Origin: Crotophaga sulcirostris
Lineage: Eukaryota > Chordata > Aves > Cuculiformes > Crotophagidae
DNA length: 64,000 bases
Direction of reading: 5' to 3'
Assembly: GCA_013397455.1 (NCBI GenBank)
Contig: VYZB01000924.1
Span: forward strand, 45,774 to 109,773
Part shown: piece after piece, positions 1-12,714 of the stretch
How positions within the stretch are numbered: position 1 is the first letter of the stretch
Layout of the letters: every line of letters starts with the position of its first letter
Translations under genes and position numbers: made by a program
The notes under the pieces: model-generated
What the model saw: only the letters and a program-made list of their open reading frames with translations
Database searches by the model: none
What the model was told of the DNA's origin: nothing

Positions 1-1365
1 CCAACTTGGCAGCGTGACGGGGGTGACTCAACACCCAGGGGGGCAAAGGGCTGAGTCTGGCATCCTTGCAGCCCTCCCTTCTTCGGGCGCTGTTAAATAC
101 ATTGGGCAAAGGAAAGGGGCATGGAGATGCCTTGCTGCCCACTCCAGAGGGTGCAGAGGGATCTGAGAGGGCAGCAACACTGATGTATGTGAGCATGTGA
201 GCAGCTGCAGAGAGAAGTCTTGGCCTGGCAGCCAGCAGGATCTTAAACAACCCGAGTTAAATGGTGATCTAGCCACCCCTCAAAAAAGCTTAAGCCTCAA
301 CAAGTTTCCTTGCTCATCCTCACAGACACTCACACACTGAAGCAGGTAGCAGAGAGATAGTAATGGATGGATGAGGACTGTTCCTTCCAGAGTCTTCAAG
401 CACAAGCAGAAATACAAAATAGTAATCCTGGATGTATTTGCTGACAAGTGAAGCTGAAAAACTGCCCTGAAATGAGATTGATGGGATAGGGCACAGCAAA
501 CCTCACTGCAGAAGCTGGGTTTCCTAGCAAAGTCTCTCCGATAAATAGCATGACCTGCTTTTCCATTTCAAGTAGAGATCACTGTTTATTTATTTTCAGT
601 GAGCATAACTGAGCAATCATGATGATTTGTTCCTCCTAGTCCCTGAATCCTGCAAAATATAGCAAGTCATAGAATGGTTTGAGTTGAAAGGGACTTTAAA
701 GCCCATCCAGTTCCAACCCCACTGCCACAGGCAGGGACACCTCCCACTAGAGCTGGGTTAGTTGGAGGGGGGATGAACTGAAAACATTGACAGAGCAAGG
801 GTGGTAAAAGGCAAAGAGAATCCAAGCTGAAAAAGTGGGACAAGGAGTCATGAGGTCCCTTAAGTATGAAAATCACTCAAAATGGAAAAACACCCTTGAG
901 ACTTGATGGCAGAACAATAGGGAACGCTGGAAGCGATCCATCTGAGGTCATCAGAGTCCTCTCAACATGAAATGAAACTTCATTGGCACTGGCCACATGG
1001 TGAGTGCAGTGACCACGCCTCCACCCCTTCAAATTTGCAGTGAAGAATGCAGGATCCTCTAAGGATTTAGAGAGGAGGACGGTGCAGGCGAGCCTCTGCT
1101 CCTTCCAAGCACAGCAGAATTGCCAGCTGGTTTTGGTATGATGCTGGAAAAGTGTTCCTTCTGTAAAAAAGGGGTAAGCAGCTTTGGCTTTTGTGTTTTC
1201 CCTTAGTGGTTAGAGACGCTGTGAGAAAATGCAGGGTGGCTTAAGGGAGAGTAAGCAGCATTCACTCTGGAATTGGAGTTTGAGTTCGTTCTAGTTTCTA
1301 TTAAACCTCCCTCTTCCACAGTTTGTTGCTCAGCTCCTCACTTTCGGGCTTTGTTTCTCTTTCAG
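1..1365 (+). other. CIAO3: CIAO3 intron 1 (3' part)
   Basis: No coding exon is seen here. CIAO3 exon 1, about 22 codons in the human gene, is not in this stretch: no ATG-led segment resembling the CIAO3 N-terminus and ending in a donor is present. The interval ends with a pyrimidine-rich tract and an AG acceptor at 1364-1365. A CR1 fragment lies at about 667-760. Confidence 0.75.
667..760 (-). mobile_element. CR1 LINE 3' fragment
   Basis: The + strand reads as the reverse complement of a CR1 3' end: an ATAGAATGGTTT start, then a run about 'accttaaagcccatccag' and 'cagggacacctcccactag'. It is a truncated copy inside CIAO3 intron 1. Confidence 0.8.
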
Positions 1366-4300
1366 GAATGTATCAAACCTGTGAAAGTGGAAAAAAAGCC
1401 TGGAAATGCAGCAGCAAAGATCAAGATTGAAGCAGACGGAAGCTATTTTCAGATCAATCAGGTGTGTGTGATTTTGCTTCAATATTGTGTAAAATATCCA
1501 GAAAATGTGAGTATGTGCTTAAGTATTTGAGTAGTCTGCAGCTATTTAATGCCTCAAAGAGGACCAAGATGTTAGGAAAATGTGCCTATTGCTCTCAGCA
1601 TTCTTGTATCTTTATTCCAAAGTCCAACTTTTTAATTACCAGATTTTATAAGCAGTAATTCCAATTTTGTGTCAGTCTCTCATGTTCTGAAACACCGACA
1701 TTAATTAGTGATTATTTCCAGTATAAGAGCAGATAAGCTGGGAAGTCTGTTTTGCCATCAATACTTACATATTAGCAATTCCCAGATTACCTGCAACAAT
1801 ATCTTTTCTGGTTGCATTGTGTCATACAGCAGAGTGTTTGCTCACAAAAAGATTCAAACAGATACTCTTAGATTTTGTTCTGATTGTTTTAATAATATTT
1901 CAAATTATTGGTTAAATAGAATTCATAACTCTCCTGCTTGCAAAATGAGTTTTGGAGAATAAGTTATCCTGTTTGCACAGAGAAGGTTAGCAATTCTTAG
2001 TTAACCAAGCTGGGAACTCATCTAAAATCATTCCTTTTAACTTTAAGCAGAAAATGACCTTTTTGACTTCAAAAAGGAGGATACGGCACTTCCAGAAGAG
2101 TCTGGTTTCTTATTTTAAAATTTCAATTTAAGTCTGTTTCTGACTTTATTGCAAAGTGAAGTTTAAGAGGAGAGTCTCACAGGAAAACTGCCTTATTCAG
2201 GTCAAATATTATGGAACATATTTCCACACGCTGGCTTTGACGTGCTGCCACGCAGTTCTCCCATTGGGGTCTGTCTGAGTTTTGCACACAGAAAGATTGC
2301 AGAACACCCAGTTTCAATTAAAAATGTTGGCGAGCTCGTTGTCTGGTTACAAAACCTGTTTAGAAGGAGTGAAGAAACAGCTCCAGCACTACTCAATAAC
2401 ATGAGCAGTATCCGATCGAGGTGACAAAGCTGGCGTGCAGTCTCCAGTGCAGCATTCAGTGCACACTTAAAGGCTTAGGACTGCTGTGGTCTAGAGTTGT
2501 GTGGGTACAACAGCAGCTGCCATCTACACCACATTGGCCATGCTAACCCTGTCTTCAGCCACCCCCAAGCTGGAAAACCGAGCAAGACAGACCCTGTTTG
2601 CTTCTGGGATAGTACAACTTTCAGTGGTTTGGAGCAGTATCAGCCCACCAGATGGCACAAATAAATGTGGCCCAAGCAACTCTTCTGTATTCAGTGAAAT
2701 TTATGTTCTTGGTCTTGCTCAAATTTTCCTCAGCATGTTTGCACCTCTGTGCTAAATAATCCTGCTAAAAGCGGCAAACTTCAAAGATACTTGTCTTCCT
2801 CCTCATCTTATTAAGCTTTTTTTTAATGATAAACCAAGAGCTTAAGAAGGGAAACATCTCTGTTAGTAAATATAGCAAGGGTGGGAAAACTGCTCTCTGA
2901 TTCTACACTGTGATCAAACTCATTCTAATCTGTTTCTTTATAGGATGGAGGAGCACAAAAACTGGAAAAGGCTAAAATTACTCTAAACGACTGTTTAGCT
3001 TGTAGTGGCTGTATAACATCAGCAGAGAGTGTTCTAATCACTCAACAGAGCCATGAAGAGCTCTGCAAAATACTGACTTTTAACAAGGTAGGCGACAAGT
3101 CATGGCCAGGTAGGCTGCCAAGTTGGAATGTCAAAATAGATGCATCTGCAGGAGCACACATGGAAAGAGTGCGTGTAAAAATGAGTTTCAGAGATCTGAA
3201 GGATGATGGAACGGTTTGGGTTGGAAAGGACCTTAAAGCCCATCCAGTTCCACCCCCCCTGCCTTGGGTAGGGACACCTCCCACTAGACCAGGCTGCTCA
3301 AAGCCCCATCCAGCCTGGCATTAAAATCTCCAGGGATGGGGCAGCCACGACTTCCCTGGGCAACACATGCAAGGGCCTCCTTACCCTCACCGTGAAGAAT
3401 TTCTTCCTAATGTCTAATCTAAATCTTACCCCTCCCTATTTAAAGCCATTCTCCCTCATCCTATTACTCCAAGCCCTTGGAAAAAGTCCCTCCCCAGTTT
3501 TCTTGTAGGCCCCTCCAGGTACTGGAAGGCTGCTATAAGGTCTGCCTGCAGCCTTCTCTTCTCCAGGTTGAACAGCCCCAAGAATGTCTGAGGACATTCT
3601 CAATGCACTATTGTGTCTTTTCTGTTGTTTAATAAGTAATCATGGGTTTGGAAAGGACCTTTAGTGTAGCAAGTTACTGACCTCAGAGTTAAGCTGGGAG
3701 ACTCTTGCTGATGTTCAGTGGGCTGAAGGTTCTGCCTGTGCCTTATTAATATTGCATGGTGGTGTTTGGTTGGTTTTTCAGACTGCAGCTCCCAATGAAC
3801 AGAAATTGGTGGTGGTTTCTGTTTCACCACAATCCAGAGCTTCACTGGCTGCAAGATGTAAAATGGGCGTTCTGGAAACGGCAAAGAAGTTGACTGCCTT
3901 CTTCAAGAGTTTAGGCAAGTGTGGTGTTGCACTCTGTGAATCACAGGGGGGTTGCTGGGGTATGTGTTAAGCATAACTGTTACCTGCACTTGAGGTTGAT
4001 GTTATTTAACCTCCCCAGGGACTCATGTTTGGCATTAGCTAAAATGCAAATGTGCCTACAACTTCAGTGGCTTAATAAACTAGGAGTGATGGAAGGAGGA
4101 ACTTAATATTTTAGATTTGCAGTCCTCTCGTCACTTTTGCTCCTCTTACTGTGCTGACGCGCTCTCAGCTGCAGAGATGAGACTCTCACCTGTAAAGAAG
4201 ACATGAATAAGTTTAAGTACAGTTTGACTGGAGGCTTTTTGTTGTAGTTTGCCATATCTTTCTCACGAATCATGACACAGATGCTGTTCTGCCTAGGTGT

Positions 4301-7300
4301 GCACTATGTTTTTGATACCACTTTCTCAAGAAACTTCAGCTTGTTGGAGAGCCAACAGGAGTTTGTAAAACGCTTTCGAAAGCAATCTGAAGACAAAAAG
4401 GCTTTGCCAATGCTGGCTTCTGCCTGCCCAGGTACAGTATTAAATTAGTTATAGAAGTAATGAAGTAGCAAACTAACAGTACATGAGAAGAAAAGTACAG
4501 AAAGCTAGTCAGAAAAGTTTAAATGGGTTGATTTACTTAAATTGCTCTCAGTACAAATCTTTGTGTTAATAATGATCTGTACAGTTATCCAATGAGCTCT
4601 TTAAATTGAATATTATGTTATACTTCATTTGCTTTTTGTGCTAAAGTGAGGTGAACATGGTTATTAAAGGGTACCAAGTCTGGGACTGAGGGGAAGGTGA
4701 GCAGAGCGAAGGGGTGCTCATTATTTTTTAAATTTAATTTGATAATTACACTCTTACCAGGTTGGATCTGCTATGCAGAGAAAACCCATGGCAGTTTCAT
4801 CATTCCCTACATCAGCACCACCAAGTCTCCACAGCAGGTCATGGGCTCCTTGGTCAAGGGCCGTTTGGCAGAACAGCAGGTGAAGCTCTGAAATACGCTG
4901 TGCTTGATGGCAGACTGCTCAAATTGAGCACTTTAAGCTGATATTTTTTATTTTGCTGCATGTTATATGTTAGAGTTTAGAGGTAAAAATCTTGCAAAGG
5001 CAGCATCTTTCTCGCTTCTTTTTAATCTAATGAGACGTTAGCAACTGGGGCAGCAACACTAAGCCCCTGCTGCACGAACTACTTAAAACCTCTGCATGTT
5101 ATTTGGGAAGGCTGGAGAAACATTTTTCAGTGTCCTTGTGCTCCCATTTTGACTGCGTGTGGGTTTTTTCATGATGTTTAAAGTTGATGAATAACTTAAA
5201 ATAAATTATCTTAAGACAAAACTTCATTCAATGCATACGTGCAGATCACGTCTTGTCTAAAAATTACTTGCTTGTTCCCAACTTAGTGTTCTGTTTCAGT
5301 TTGACTTAGCTCTGTTCTCAGTCCTTAACCTTTGGAATCTTTCCAAACATAAATTTGATGTTTGAAGACTAGAGTTATACTAATAGCCTGGATTTGTCCA
5401 GTAAGAAACTTCAGCACCATCTCTGATTGTATGATTTATTGTCCACTAACGAGCAGTGGTTTAACACTTGCTTCAATTAAATGCTGACATCTGCATACTT
5501 GTTACAGAAATTGGCAGCTACTAAGAACGTTTGGCACAAGATGCTGAAACAATGGCCTTGAGTCAATGACTTGTTTCCTCAGCCTCTGCTTATTTCTTGG
5601 ATGCTCATGAGGGTTTTGTCTGGCTCCAGATCACATCTTAGTTGCTGGTGCAGGGGTTGGGTTTTAATAGTGTGGAAGAAGCACGTTCTCTGACTGCGTG
5701 ATTAGGAAATCACTGCACTGACTGATTTTGTGTGGATCATCTGCACTAGCAGAAGGGGTGGGGACACCTGTATGAGACCATTCTGATGCTTCCCACAAGT
5801 TAAAACTAGGTTCTATGAGAGACCTAATCTAATGTGTATCTAAATGTGTGTGTATGTGTGTGTATATATATACACACAAAACCAAACCTTCAGTAACAGT
5901 GGAAAGTATTTCCAGAGTCGTGGTGGCATTAGTTTCATCATTCTCTTTTGTACCTGGAAAACAGGCCAGTCTGACTGCACAGCTTTGTTTTTCTTCCAGC
6001 ACTTAACACCCAACCAGATATACCACGTAACAGTTATGCCCTGTTACGACAAAAAACTAGAGGCTTCAAGGCCAGACTTCTTCAACCAAGAGTACCAGAC
6101 TCGTGAAGTGGACTGCGTAATCACCACAGGTAAGCAGAGCCAGAGGGAGTCCCAGCTAATTTCTGTAAGCCTGAGAGCAAAGCATTTGCTAGCCTTAATA
6201 ACCCTTTGTCTCTGATAGAGGATGTAGTGTATGGATATTGCAATTAATAAGGCAAATCGTATCCTGGTAAAGATTGCAGATGCAGTCTTATGTACTTATC
6301 TGTGGATTTGGTTTGCCTTCATCCCCAAAATAAGAACTTTTTGTATGTGTGGTTCTGTTTCAGGAGAAGTGCTGAAGTTGTTGGAACAAGAAGGGGTATC
6401 TCTATCAGATGTAGATCCTGCTCCTTTGGATACCATGTAAGAACAAAACCTCATTTGCATCTTCAGTCATGTTCTTGATCATCCAGTATTCATGGAATTC
6501 TGCTACAGAATTTGCCATTCCACTACTGTTCTGCACATCTGTTTGCATTTGGTTTGTTTCCTTGTGTCACTGATTTTGAATCAGTACAATTGGGCATAAA
6601 ATACTTAATATACAGCATATTCTGAATCTCCACAACTGGAGTTCTAGATATTAGTAGTCTAAGGATTAGCGGTTCTCGCTGCAAACCAGCAGGACTGCTA
6701 GAATTAACTCAGTAAGAGTATAATGGCAAAATAACTGTGCAGAGAAGTACAAGTTGCATGACAGTCATTGACTTCCATTATGGTTACTCGTGGTATAGTT
6801 GATGGAATCCCACAAAAATCTACCTGCAGACTTTGAAAAGTGAAAGAATCTCAATCGGTGATAAAGGAGGTTGCTAACACAAAGCCTCTTGTTGCACTGT
6901 ACCAAATTTGCTTGTATCTGTTCTTTAGTTATCAGAGCTACTGTAAGGATTCCAGAAATAAAGGATAAATAAGAAATATTTAGGTCACTCAGCTAATCAG
7001 CTAATCTCTAGGAGTCTCCATTTGTAAAAAAAACAAGTCTTTTAACATGTGCGAACCAGATGAGACTCGGGTTCCTTCAGCTGAAAAGTAACATCTGGTT
7101 AAGTGACAACTGCACAGAGATCTAAGTGACTATGGAAACATTAACATCACATTTTATTCGGCTGAAATGACATGTAGTGGTGGTGTTGCACTGAACTCTA
7201 AACCAAAGTGTTCTCTTCAGTTTAAAAGAAATGTCTTTGTAGCGCTTTGCACCTTAATAAATAGAAACGCTGTGTGTGCAGCAGCTTTTAAGAATTATGA

Positions 7301-10300
7301 AAGGTGATTAAGTGTGTGATTCAAAAAGCTTTTTAGGAGAGATTTTGATACCCCAAATATACCATATCTAGTGCAGGATTAGAATGTGACACAAGTCTGG
7401 TTTCAGCTGTACCCCTCACAGATGTGACGCTCTTGTTTGAAGTGAGATTTATTTCTAAATAAGCTTCAAGCCTTTCTGGTGCAACCAAGGGCCATTGGCA
7501 TCCTCTGCTCAAGAATGGGCTGATCAGCACATGTATCAAGGGAAGTGTCCTTACATGCAGCCTATTTCCTAGCTCAATTTTTATTGTTATAAACCTTGGT
7601 CACTCCTGTGTGTCTTAAAAGAAAGAGAATACAAGACAGAGACAGTCTATTGCCATCCAGTCCCTTTCCTGTAAGGGAAATGCTTGCCCAGAGCCTCAGT
7701 TTCCTTCTACATCTCAGCAGATCAGTAGGTGTAGGTTTCACATAACACACTGATTAGCACAGATCTGTTTATGCACACTCTTCCCAGGATGAAGTGTCTT
7801 TTTCTGACAGCATGTGCACAAACTGCTTTCACATCAAAAAGAAAAGTAACCTCAGCTGTAATGAACGTCTGCATGGTTGAGTCTCTAAAGTACAGCTTCA
7901 AAGGCTGCCCATGTAAACAAGTACTTCTGTTCTACCTGCTTTATTGTTACACCACTAGCAGAAAATTGAGGAGAAAACAAGATTCTGTTTAGGTTCCCTT
8001 AGGAAATAACATTATGGAAGTGTCAGTTATAACATAGAACTGAATATTGTATTACTTGATAAAAATCTCTGGCCAGCTCCTCAGGAGCACATTCTGAGCA
8101 CTGGGCCTCATGCTCGTGGTGATGAGGTGCCTCTATAACCTTTTGCTGGCTTTAACGTAGTCAATAAATTGACTGCTTACAAACAGCACGTATTCCTCAG
8201 ACCTTGGAGCATGCACACGAGCAGTCCAACGGCTGTTGTTCTGCTTTATCCCCCAGCACGTGGAAAAGCCCATTAAGAGGTTATTACATTTGGCAGCAAG
8301 AATGAGATGAAGTGCCAGAAATCCCGGGACTTTTGCTGGGATAACTGTTAGCTCCAGGCCAGCACTGAAGCTTGCTGGCAACCTCATGTTAAGAGAGGAG
8401 CAGTACGTGAGGCCAGACACACTGAAACGTTTTGTTAATGAAGCTCAGTTCCTGTAAACAAGATCAAATTAAAAATAGTTTCAGAAGGTAATTGCAGGCT
8501 AAAGTGTTGCCTTCTGCTGAGATTTTATCTGCAAGAGGCAACATCTTCGATCTGACTTGAAACTGCTTGGCCTGAACTCAAGTGTTTTCCCTTCTGCAGC
8601 TGTTAGTGGGAGAATGCAAGAGTCACTGCCTGCTGAGTGCTCACAAGCAGATCCCTCATCTTGTTGTCCTCTCATAACAAAAGCTATTGTTGTGGCTCCC
8701 ATCTGGTGAGCTATTCTCAAGAAACGTTATCTTGACCTCTGGATAGCTGGTTGTGTTTTGGCATGTCAGTGAGATGGGATTATTTGTGCAGAACTTCACT
8801 TACAAAACTTATGTTAACACAGTTGTTCAACATCAGAAACGTGTTGAACTTGAACTGGGATGCTGTTGAGGACAGCTGTGTTGGGGAAAAAAATGTCCTG
8901 GCATAAGCAGGTTTGTTCACCTTAAGCACGTGAAACCACAGCCACAGGGATTTCATCTCTCTGTGCTTGTGACCATAGCACTGATCCCTCCAGAAGCGTT
9001 CTCCTGCATCCCAACAACCCCATCTAAAGTAGCTGTAACTACTGATATGATGTGTTATAACACAGAGCTAGAGCTTTGAATAATGAACTCAGCATTTGTT
9101 GGTGCTGTAGAAAAGCTTCAACATAGGAGAGGTGCTTCTGTTCAGTTGTGTTCTCCAAGAGAGCCATAGGTTGCACAGACCCAAACCACCTTACTTCCTT
9201 CCTCTCATTTCTAAGTGTAACTCAGGATGTTTGCAGAGAAATTAAGCAGGAAGCTAACAAAATATGCATGTCAGGTCATTGCCCTCAGAACTCAACATTC
9301 CCAAACCTGGTTTTGATATGTGAAGGCTAGGTGGGTTGAACGTGGGTCAGGCCTTATTCTGGACTGTGACAGTGCTACCACTGAGCTTGACCCAAACGGT
9401 GTCAGGCAGCACAGGGTTAAATCTGCTGGGCTGTGCAGCTCTAAATCACAGTATCACAGTATCACAAGGTTGGAAGGGACCTCTGAGATCATCAAGTCCA
9501 ACCTATAAGCCAACACTAAGACCATCCCATCACCTAAACCATGGCACTCAGTGCCTCATCCAGTCTTCCCTTAAACACATCCAGGGTCGACGACTCCCCC
9601 ACCTCCCTGGGCAGTGCATTCCAATGGCCAATCACCCTTTCAGTGAAGAACTTCTTCCTAACATCAAGTCTAAACCTCCCCTGATGAAGCTTAATTGGAA
9701 CTAAATAATTGGTTCCCAGGAGAGGGGGAAAAACTAGGAGCTCAAAGGGGGCTGGTCTGCCCTTGTTCTGTTGCTTTTGAGTCCCCTGGACTGTTGCATT
9801 TGTGCTGGCTGTACTGATTTAACAAAGATCCCCCTAAAACCAGTGCTTTCCTCCCTTCCTGCAGGTTCAGTGGTGCTGCAGGAGAGGAGCTCACCAGCCA
9901 CTCGGGAGGTGGCTCTGGAGGCTATTTGGAGCACGTATACAAGTACGCAGCCAAGGAACTCTTTGGAATTCAAGTGGATACAATTCAGTACAAACCTTTA
10001 AAGTAAGAAGTCTGAACTCCTACAGAAAGCACTGTTGTTATTGCAGTTCTGTTCCTGCTGTTATCTCACTGACGGGCTGAAACTTTCTTTGCAATGTTAA
10101 ACATTTTACTTTGAGGCATGGGAATTGGTTTCTCACTCCCACAGTTGCTGAGCAATAAATCAGCCAGCACTCCGTGCTGCCCTTCCCTTGGAGGCTTTGA
10201 GCCCCTTCACCACCCACACACTTTATTTTGGCCTGATGGATTTTCCCAGTATTGAGTTGCAGACAATTTTTAGAGTAATTTAGAAGACAGAGCTTGCATG

Positions 10301-12508
10301 GGTCTGGGCTCCCTCACCTGCAGTCAGACCCACAAAGTGGATGTGTTACTAATCCAGCTATCACAGAACAGAATATCTTGTGTCAGGGCTTTGGGGCTCT
10401 GTTTTAACTACATTGTGATAAGACAGAAAACAAGTCACTTGTGTTTGGGCATAGAATCATTGAATTGTTAAGGCTGGAAAAGACCTCTAAGCTCATCCAG
10501 TCCCACCATCAGCCTAACAACACCATGCCTACTAAACCATGTCACAAAGCACCCCATCTACATGCTTTTTGAACCCCTCCAAGGATGGTAACTCCACCAC
10601 TGTCCTAAGCAGCCTCTTCCAGTGCTTCACCTCTCTGTCAGTGAAGGAATCTTTCCTAATATCCAATCTAAATCTCCCCTCAGCTGATATTCCTGCCAGC
10701 TTCCCAGTTAGGGTATCAAAGTGCCATTTGTAATGAATTATATCACTAATTAGCAACGTTTATGCTTTGCATTTGCTGGTCTAGGAAGCAGAAAGAAAGG
10801 TCCCCCAGAGTCTCAATGTGAAATACTTGATAAAAATCAAATTACTTAATTCTTTTATTAGGAACAGGTACTTCCACTAAGCTTAAGAGTCTGGAAACCT
10901 TCAATAATGGTTTGCTCCCTGGTTTTATGACCCACTACAACTGAAAAGTTTTCTCAGAACCCTCACTAATGCAAAAATTGGCCGAAGCCAACGCAGAAGG
11001 CCTGTCACAATGAAACTTTTGTTTAGGTTCCATTTGCCTAGATTTTAAGGATTTATTCAACACAGGTGTTCCTCAGCAAACTCGGATCAGGTGGCAGGTC
11101 CTGGAACAAGACTGGAAAAGGATCTGTAAGCTCGTTCCTTCATCTGTTTTGTTTGGGTGGCAGAGAACTAGGGCAGCTTTCTTGAATAAGATTTCAGAAA
11201 GAACTAGGTTTTAGCACAGGGCTCTTTGAAGTTTAAAATAGAAGTTAATTTGGATAAGACATTTTCCTCTGCTTTTGTTCCTCAGAAACAAGGACTTCCA
11301 GGAGGTGACACTGGAGAAGGATGGAGTAGTCCTGCTCCAGTTTGCTTTGGCATATGGGTTTCGAAACATACAGAACTTAGTGCAAAAGCTGAAACGAGGG
11401 AAATCGCCCTATCACTATGTTGAAGTCATGGCCTGCCCATCAGGTAAGGCTGCAGTCCATAGCTGTAAGATGCTATACGAAACTATACCTAAAATGTAAG
11501 AACAATAGGCAATTTCTTTTATCTTGTGTTGCACAAAATTTGCACAGCTCATGTTTTCTCTTTGGTACACGAGGAGATTCTTCCTCTAAAATTGCACAAA
11601 AGCAACCATTATGCTTTTAGAGAAAAGCCTCGCTTTGGCTGGTGAAAGAAATCCCTTTCTACCTATTTTATTCTTTTTCCCACTTCATGCCAGCCCTCAT
11701 TTTTCTTCTGATTCTCTTTGAATCTGCTAGCAGAGAGCCCGGGCAGAATGAAGCCTGAAGCAATGCTGAGCAGCCACTCTTGGCACTCAGTACTTGTCCT
11801 CCCTCCAAGGGCCTGCACAGGTCCCAGCCCCAAAGGCTGCTCAGCATCAGGGCACTGCTGACCTCAACTCACAGCACACCTCTGTCCCAACAGCAGCCCC
11901 AGAACACACCCCAGGCACATTTATCTTACCTTCAGTTGAGACTCCAAGGCTGCTCTCACCTGGATTCTCTTCTGAAAGCATGAGATGAGAGTCCAAGCTC
12001 CCTGCTGCTGCTTCCCTCTGTCTCCCTGGCAGGTCCCAGCCTGCCTTGGCAGCGCGCGCTCAGGCTGAGTTAGCACCAGGGTACACCAGACAGAGATCTC
12101 CCCTCCAGGGCTGCAGCCCACCCTGCTGCTGTTAGGTAACCATTAGAACAGTGTTTTCATTACTGTAACTGTCTGCAGGTGCAGGGTAGATTAACTGCAA
12201 TTGCTTATTTCTGCTAAAGCTGAAGTGCTTTCTAAACTCGGTGATGTTCTCTCCCTTGGTTGCGCATAGGCTGCTTAAACGGAGGTGGTCAGATCAAACC
12301 AGATGGTGAATCCAGCAAGGACCAGCTGCAGCAAGTTGAGAGGCTTTATGAGTCTCTTAGGACTGAAATTCCAGAGAAGAACCAGACTGTGACTGAACTG
12401 TACGAGCAGTGGCTGGGTGGCAAGGAGTCGGAAAAGGTTGTGAAGGCTTTGCATACGGAGTACCACGCCGTGGAGAAAACGAGCACTGGATTTAACATCA
12501 AGTGGTGA
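1366..12508 (+). CDS. CIAO3: CIAO3 / NARFL, cytosolic Fe-S assembly component 3 (5' partial)
   Basis: CIAO3 (yeast Nar1) is an iron-only-hydrogenase-like Fe-S protein that links early cytosolic Fe-S assembly to the CIAO1-CIAO2B-MMS19 targeting complex. Ten coding exons are visible: 1366-1461, 2944-3087, 3782-3914, 4297-4431, 4761-4879, 6000-6129, 6364-6436, 9865-10002, 11286-11443 and 12270-12508 with the TGA stop. Phases join without a break and give 454 residues; adding 22 for the missing exon 1 gives 476, the human length. With that numbering all eight cluster cysteines are present: C24, C71, C74 and C77 (CLACSGC), C190 (ACPGW), C246 (MPCYD), and C395 and C399 (ACPSGC). The protein ends in NIKW; a terminal tryptophan is typical of the family and of CIA-targeted clients. 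The intron after 3914 has a GC donor. The gene converges on HAGHL, as in human. Identification is firm; only the start is missing. Confidence 0.97.
3204..3594 (-). mobile_element. CR1 LINE fragment in CIAO3 intron
   Basis: About 390 bases read as the reverse complement of a CR1 3' region. They include the 'gtttgggttgga' head, 'catccagcctggc', 'gaagaatttcttcctaatg' and 'ggaaggctgctataaggtc' blocks in the usual order. It lies in the intron between CIAO3 exons 3 and 4, opposite to the gene. Confidence 0.93.
3915..4296 (+). other. CIAO3: GC-AG intron of CIAO3 (intron 4)
   Basis: The exon ends ..TTAG at 3914 and the intron begins GCAAGT, a good match to the GC-donor consensus AG|GCAAGT. The acceptor is CTAG at 4293-4296. 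Joining these restores Leu-Gly-Val-His, as in CIAO3. Using the GT four bases downstream would break the frame. All other introns of the gene seen here begin with GT. Confidence 0.88.
5843..5880. repeat. (TG)n/(TA)n microsatellite
   Basis: A short imperfect TG run passes into TATATA and then ACACAC, inside CIAO3 intron 6. It is partly palindromic. Confidence 0.8.
9446..9682 (-). mobile_element. CR1 LINE fragment in CIAO3 intron 8
   Basis: The element starts with repeated 'atcacagt' tail units, then 'aaggttggaagggacctctg' and the 'catcaagtccaacc' block. It ends in 'gaacttcttcctaacatc' and 'taaacctcccctg'. It is the reverse complement of a CR1 3' region. Confidence 0.92.
10451..10690 (-). mobile_element. 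CR1 LINE fragment in CIAO3 intron 9
   Basis: It has the 'atagaatcattgaattgtt' tail, 'aaagacctctaagctcatcc' and 'caatctaaatctcccctc', in CR1 reverse-complement order. The subfamily differs from the 3.2 kb copy in its internal spacer. Confidence 0.9.
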
Positions 12509-12708
12509 AGACTGATGTGGGGAAGCCCCGATACAGATACTCGGTGCCTTTTTAACTCAATTATTTTTAAGATTCTCAAAAGACAGCTAAAGTTCTGTGC
12601 CATGACTGGGAGTTGGCAATTTCTGACTCTCAGTAGGGATGAGAAGGTAATGTGCACGTAGGCAGGCGAGATTAATTCCTACAGACTTATAATTAGTGAA
12701 GTGTTGTA

Positions 12709-12714
12709 AATAAA
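12709..12714 (+). terminator. CIAO3: CIAO3 polyadenylation signal AATAAA
   Basis: A canonical AATAAA lies 201 bases after the CIAO3 stop, giving a compact 3' UTR. Further + strand AATAAA hexamers near 14412 and 14790 could serve longer transcripts but are less likely. Confidence 0.75.
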
